Assembly: GCA_049513455.1 (NCBI GenBank)
Contig: JBEKWB010000033.1
Location: forward strand, 1 to 42,846
Source: Bog-473 sp049513455
GTDB lineage: Bacteria; Actinomycetota; Acidimicrobiia; Acidimicrobiales; RAAP-2
DNA length: 42,846 nucleotides
Direction: 5' to 3'
A program made the translations under genes and the position numbers. Numbering within the stretch: position 1 is the first letter of the stretch; the number at the start of each line of letters is the position of its first letter. Below, piece by piece: positions 39,500 to 42,846 of the stretch. The notes beneath the pieces are model-generated. The model had not been told where the DNA came from. It saw only the letters and a list, made by a program, of their open reading frames with translations, and did not search any database.

Positions 39500-40264
39500 G
39501 TGGATCGATTGGTGGGCAAGGTGGCTGTCGTCGCGGGTGGAGGGAACGGCATCGGGGCGGCGAGCTCCCGTCGCCTGGCCGCCGAGGGGGCGAGCGTCGT
39601 GGTGGCGGACATCGACGTCGCCGCGGCCGAACGAGTCGCTGAGTCGATACGTTCCGATGGGGGCTCCGCGCTCGCGATCGCCTGCGACATCTCCGACGAG
39701 GCTTCGGTCGGGGAGCTGTTCGAGGAGGTCTCCCGGGTCTCCGGGGGCGTGGATCTTCTCCACAACGTGGCGGCCGACCTGTCACCGGGGACGATCGGCC
39801 GCGACAACGACCTTCTCGAGATCGACCTCGCGGTGTGGGATCGCACCCTGCAGGTCGACCTGCGGGGGTACGTCCTCACCATGCGCGCCGCCATCCCCAT
39901 CATGCTGGGGCGCGGCGGCGGGGCGATCGTCAACACCAGCTCGGCTGCGGCGTTCGTGGGCGAAGCGACCCGCCCGGCCTACGGGGCGGCGAAGGCCGGG
40001 GTCAACGCCGTCAGCCGCCACGTCGCCAATAGATGGGGGCGGCAGGGGATCCGGTGCAATGTGGTGGCGCCGGGCCTCGTCCTCACGCAAACGGCGACCG
40101 AGGCGGTGCGCGACGACGTGGCCAAGCGGATCCGGCGGAACCCGTCGGGGCTCCTCGGCACGCCCGATGACATTGCGGCCTCGGTGGCCTACCTGCTGTC
40201 GTCCGACGCCGCCTTCATCAACGGACAGGTGATCTCCGTCGACGGCGGCATCACCATGCGCTGA
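39500..40264 (+). CDS. short-chain dehydrogenase/reductase (SDR)
   Basis: 254-residue SDR. Cofactor motif AGGGNGIG (12-19) in place of TGxxxGIG, VADIDVAAAERV with the acidic residue of NAD users, HNVAAD where NNAG is usual, NTSSAAAF with the catalytic Ser, and YGAAK with Tyr and Lys. The ending GQVISVDGGITMR is typical. The NNAG-to-HNVA change is conservative for strand packing and is also seen in other actinobacterial SDRs. Start is GTG 39500 behind a G-rich stretch, 19 bases after the thioesterase fusion, so it is probably the last gene of the plus-strand cluster. It converges with the SnoaL-like gene. Confidence 0.92.
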   Translation: MDRLVGKVAVVAGGGNGIGAASSRRLAAEGASVVVADIDVAAAERVAESIRSDGGSALAIACDISDEASVGELFEEVSRVSGGVDLLHNVAADLSPGTIGRDNDLLEIDLAVWDRTLQVDLRGYVLTMRAAIPIMLGRGGGAIVNTSSAAAFVGEATRPAYGAAKAGVNAVSRHVANRWGRQGIRCNVVAPGLVLTQTATEAVRDDVAKRIRRNPSGLLGTPDDIAASVAYLLSSDAAFINGQVISVDGGITMR

Positions 40265-40277
40265 AGGCCGGGTTGGC

Positions 40278-40754
40278 TCAAGAATTCCCGAGGCGCGCCA
40301 CAATGGAGTCGAGCGGCTCCTCGGAGTTCACCCAGGTGGTTTGCTCGTCACGATCCTCGATGCGCCACCCCTCGGCGGTCCGCACGAACTTGTCGACGTA
40401 GAAGCCCCCGACAAAAAGCATCGTGGCCGCCCCGGCCGCATCGGTCAGCGTGTTGGGGTTGAAGAAATAGGTCCGCCCGGTACCGTGATCGCCGTCGAGC
40501 TCAATCTGGCGGTTGCCGAGCAGGTGTTGCGACGCCGTGAAGGCGGTGAGGGCCTTCTCGAGCCAGACCCTGATCTCCGGGTACTTCCCCTTGATGCCCT
40601 GGCTGGAGGTGTAGTCGATGGTGGCGTCCGGCGTGAAGACCGTGGCCAGGAGGTCCCACTGGCGCGTGTCGAGCGCGATGGTGTAGCGCGTCAGGAGATC
40701 GTCGACCTCCAGCCGGTCGATGAGCAGCTGCACCTGCTCGCTCGTGTCTGCCAT
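40278..40754 (-). CDS. SnoaL/NTF2-like domain protein
   Basis: 158-residue protein of the NTF2-like cone fold shared by SnoaL cyclases, ketosteroid isomerase and ring-hydroxylating dioxygenase beta subunits. The pattern is IDRLEVDDLLTRYTIALDTRQWDLLATVFTPDATIDYTS at the N-terminus, then a curved sheet ending with FVRTAEGWRIEDRDEQTTWV. Such proteins isomerise, dehydrate or bind small hydrophobic compounds; function here is unknown. AAGGAGG stands 8 bases before ATG 40754. The gene starts 2 bases after the stop of the broken dehydrogenase gene, so the two belong to one operon. Confidence 0.88.
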   Translation of the reverse strand: MADTSEQVQLLIDRLEVDDLLTRYTIALDTRQWDLLATVFTPDATIDYTSSQGIKGKYPEIRVWLEKALTAFTASQHLLGNRQIELDGDHGTGRTYFFNPNTLTDAAGAATMLFVGGFYVDKFVRTAEGWRIEDRDEQTTWVNSEEPLDSIVARLGNS

Positions 40755-40756
40755 GG

Positions 40757-41703
40757 CTATGCCTCCTTGTGTGTGTGCGTTGTGCCGCTGCTGTTGGCTT
40801 CTGCCGCCCGGGTGGGCAGCCCGAAGATGAGCTCGGCGTCGGCCCGGGTCGGGGCCGCCACCGACAGGTCGACCTCCCTCGCCTCGGCCAGATCCTGGGC
40901 CGCCTCGAGATCCTTGTGGAGGATGCGCACGGCGGCGGTCATGCGCTGGAACGCCGCGTCGAAGTCGGGATCCGACGGGTCCATCGTGGCCACGGTCGAC
41001 GCCACGGCACGGTCAAGCCTCCTGCACCCTGATAGCTGGTCTCGATCACGTCGGACAGCATGGCAAGGTCGACGCCGCTCCGCTCGGCCAGCAGTCCGGC
41101 CTCGTAGACGACATGCCAGGTGCAGTAGGTGATGACGTTGCGGGCGAGTTTGGCGGTCATGCCCGTCCCGAGCGGCCCCATGTGGAACACCCGCGACGAG
41201 AAATCGTCGAGAACCGGCCGGATACGCCGTACGGCGCCCTCATCCCCGCCGACCATGGAAACCACGCCCTTGGTGGCCGCAACCTCGCCACCGGTCACCC
41301 CGCAATCGAGCAGAGTGACACCCGAACGCCGGGTCCTCTCTGCGATGTCAAGGAGAGCCGGGATGCCGATGGTGCTCAGGACGACGACGGAGAGGCTTTC
41401 ACGCGCCGACTCCATGAGGCCGCCGGGTCCCCAGAGCACATCGCGCACCTGGGTTTCGTCCACCACCACGACGAGTACGACGTCACACGCCGCTGCCACC
41501 TCGCGCGGCGTGGCGGCGACGATGGTGCCGGCCGGAAGGTCCTCGGCCGCCTCCGGCCGCACGTCGTAGACGGCGAGGGGGCGGCCGGCCCGGATCAGGC
41601 AGGTGGCGACGGCCCGTCCCATCGTCCCGAGGCCCACGACGCCGACCCTCGACGCGCCGTTCGCCTGCGACACCGGTGCTTCAGCCGTCCCACCGGAACT
41701 CAT
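40757..41703 (-). pseudogene. beta-hydroxyacid dehydrogenase (3-hydroxyisobutyrate type), single-base frameshift
   Basis: Two overlapping frames on the minus strand together make one 6-phosphogluconate/3-hydroxyisobutyrate dehydrogenase family protein. The first (ATG 41703, G-rich site upstream) has the NAD motif VGLGTMG, DCGVTGGEVAATKG in the usual substrate loop and GTGMTAKLARN with the catalytic Lys. Its sense ends at ETSYQGAGG near 41017. The rest continues in another frame: DRAVASTVATMD, then FQRMTAAVRILHKDLEAAQDLAEA and a normal end at 40757. Adding one base in GGCTTGACC (about 41010-41018; for instance a third T) restores an unbroken 315-residue protein. This may be a sequencing or assembly error or a real mutation; the NAD(H)-dependent dehydrogenase would otherwise look complete. 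Confidence 0.85.
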
Positions 41704-41818
41704 GACTTCACCCCCCATGCGTGTGCACACTCGCGTCAGCCGGCGCAACGTGCAGCGTACTCATTCCCTCCGGGCGATCGCCTCCTGAAGAGTCCAGCCA
41801 CGCTCCTGGCGCCGCCGG

Positions 41819-42846
41819 TCAGGAACCGCCTCCCGCCTTTTCGCGAAAGCGGGTGGTCCGGTGGACCGGATCGGTGTCGACCTTGGGGATGACGTGCTCG
41901 CCGAGGAGGCGGATGGTCTCGAAAATCGTGTCGTCGGGTGCGCCCGGGTGCATGGCGAAGACGAGCTGGTCGGCACCGGCGCTCTCCCACATGCGAATCT
42001 GGCTCAACGCCTCATCCGGATCGCCACAGATGACCGAACCGACGCTCGACATGCTCTGCACGACCTCGGGGGAGAAGTCCGGAATCAGCTCGGGCCACGT
42101 GGGGACGCCCTCAGGGTGGGGGAATGTGTCGTGGTAACGGAACGACTGGCTCTGCACCTCGTTCATCTTTGCCGCGGCGGCTCCCGCGAAGGCCTGGGCC
42201 GAATCCTCGTGGATGAAGGCCTTGGTGGTCACCATCACGTTGTCGTTGACGAAGGCACCGATGGGCTCGGCGTTGACGATGGCCTTCTTGTAGTTGGCGA
42301 GCACCGGCTCGAGCTCGGGGACGGAGCCGACCGAGAACCCGAGCACCCCGAGGCCCTTGCGTGCGGCCATCTCATAGCTCGAGGTGTTGCCGGCGGCGTA
42401 CCACATGGCCGGATGGCCGGCGCCCCAGGGCTTGGGGAGCACCTTCCGGGGTGGGAGCGACCATACTTGCCCTGGTACCCCTCGTACTCGTCCTGCAGCC
42501 ACATTTTGGGGAACTCGGCGATGACGTCCTCCCAGATCTCCCTGGTGTGGCTGAGGTCGTTCATGCCCGGGAGGAAACCCAGGATCTCATGGCTGCCCGC
42601 GCCGCGGCCGGTCCCGAACTCGAAGCGGCCCCCCGAGAGATGGTCGAGCATGGCCACCCGCTCTGCCACCTTGGCCGGGTGGTTGACCTGGGGCAACGGG
42701 TTGAAGATGCCCGAGCCGATGTGGGCCCGCTCGGTGGCGTGGGCCAAATAGCCGAGGACCACGTCATTGGCCGAGAGGTGGGAGTACTCGTCGAGGAAGT
42801 GGTGCTCGCTGGCCCAGATGTACTTGATCCCGGCCCTGTCGGCGGC
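41819..42846 (-). pseudogene. luciferase-like (LLM) oxidoreductase, single-base frameshift, cut by right edge
   Basis: An LLM enzyme enters from the right edge: from 42846 the frame reads IKYIWASEHHFLDEYSHLSAN, then GSGIFNPLPQVNHPAKVAERVAMLDHLSGGRFEFGTGRGAG up to YEGYQGKY near 42460. The protein sense then moves to another frame, WSLPPRKVLPKPWGAGHPAMWYAAGN, and runs to TGA at 41819. One extra base in AAGTATGG (about 42460-42466; for example TATTGG) would join both parts as ...GKYWSLPPRK.... At least 342 residues are then visible; the start lies outside. EHHF and GGRFEFGTGRG are flavin/F420-site motifs as in the LLM gene at 4723. The shift may be an artefact, as a similar one-base loss affects the next gene. 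Confidence 0.85.

Overview
The window is gene-dense, high-GC DNA (about two thirds G+C by eye) with frequent GTG and TTG starts, purine-rich ribosome binding sites and -10 boxes of the TANNNT type. It carries many luciferase-like (flavin/F420-type) oxidoreductases, acyl-CoA dehydrogenases, SDRs, P450s and class III CoA transferases. This points to an actinobacterium, most likely an environmental member of the Acidimicrobiia or a relative of the Mycobacteriales. That placement is inference from gene content; no rRNA or other marker gene is present. I saw no tRNA, rRNA, CRISPR array, insertion sequence or phage gene. No stretch longer than 300 bases lacks a gene.

Layout. (1) 1-7.2 kb, minus strand: a dimeric-barrel protein, a VOC protein, a luciferase-like oxidoreductase, a kinase-like APH-fold protein that overlaps it by 4 bp, a V4R-GAF-GGDEF-EAL signalling protein and the start of an alpha/beta hydrolase cut by the left edge. 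(2) 7.4-17.8 kb, mixed strands: a second luciferase-like enzyme, a DHA2-type efflux pump, a P450, a PPOX-fold protein, an enoyl-CoA hydratase homologue, an orphan ABC substrate-binding lipid/amino-acid type receptor, a nitroreductase, an NAD formate dehydrogenase, a TauD-type dioxygenase and an SDR. (3) 17.8-23.8 kb: a large plus small acyl-CoA dehydrogenase pair of the steroid side-chain type, a DECR2-like SDR, a degenerate isochorismatase-fold protein, another SDR and a conserved protein of unknown function. (4) 23.9-40.3 kb, almost all plus strand: a catabolic cluster. It holds a P450 and CoA transferase; then amidohydrolase long + short, acyl-CoA ligase, acyl-CoA dehydrogenase and a KstR-like TetR regulator; a reversed BKACE gene; then a second amidohydrolase long + short pair, SDR, enoyl-CoA hydratase, luciferase-like enzyme, a DUF427-thioesterase fusion and an SDR. 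(5) 40.3-42.8 kb, minus strand: a SnoaL-like protein, a beta-hydroxyacid dehydrogenase and a luciferase-like enzyme. The last two are each broken by one apparent single-base deletion, and the last is cut by the right edge.

How it may work together. The content fits activation of a carboxylic acid to its CoA thioester (ligase, CoA transferases), oxidation by P450s or luciferase-like enzymes, beta-oxidation-like shortening (acyl-CoA dehydrogenases, hydratases, SDRs) and removal of end products (BKACE, thioesterase). The substrate is unknown; steroid-like or terpenoid acids are plausible because of the FadE pair and the KstR-like regulator.

The most interesting signal is a duplicated two-gene amidohydrolase module. 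In both copies the short partner has lost most of the metal-binding residues. Both copies are preceded by the same kind of inverted repeat (NCTAGA-N7-TCTAGN) placed inside a promoter, and the TetR gene closes the first operon. I read this as a small local regulon around an undescribed two-component amidohydrolase-family enzyme.
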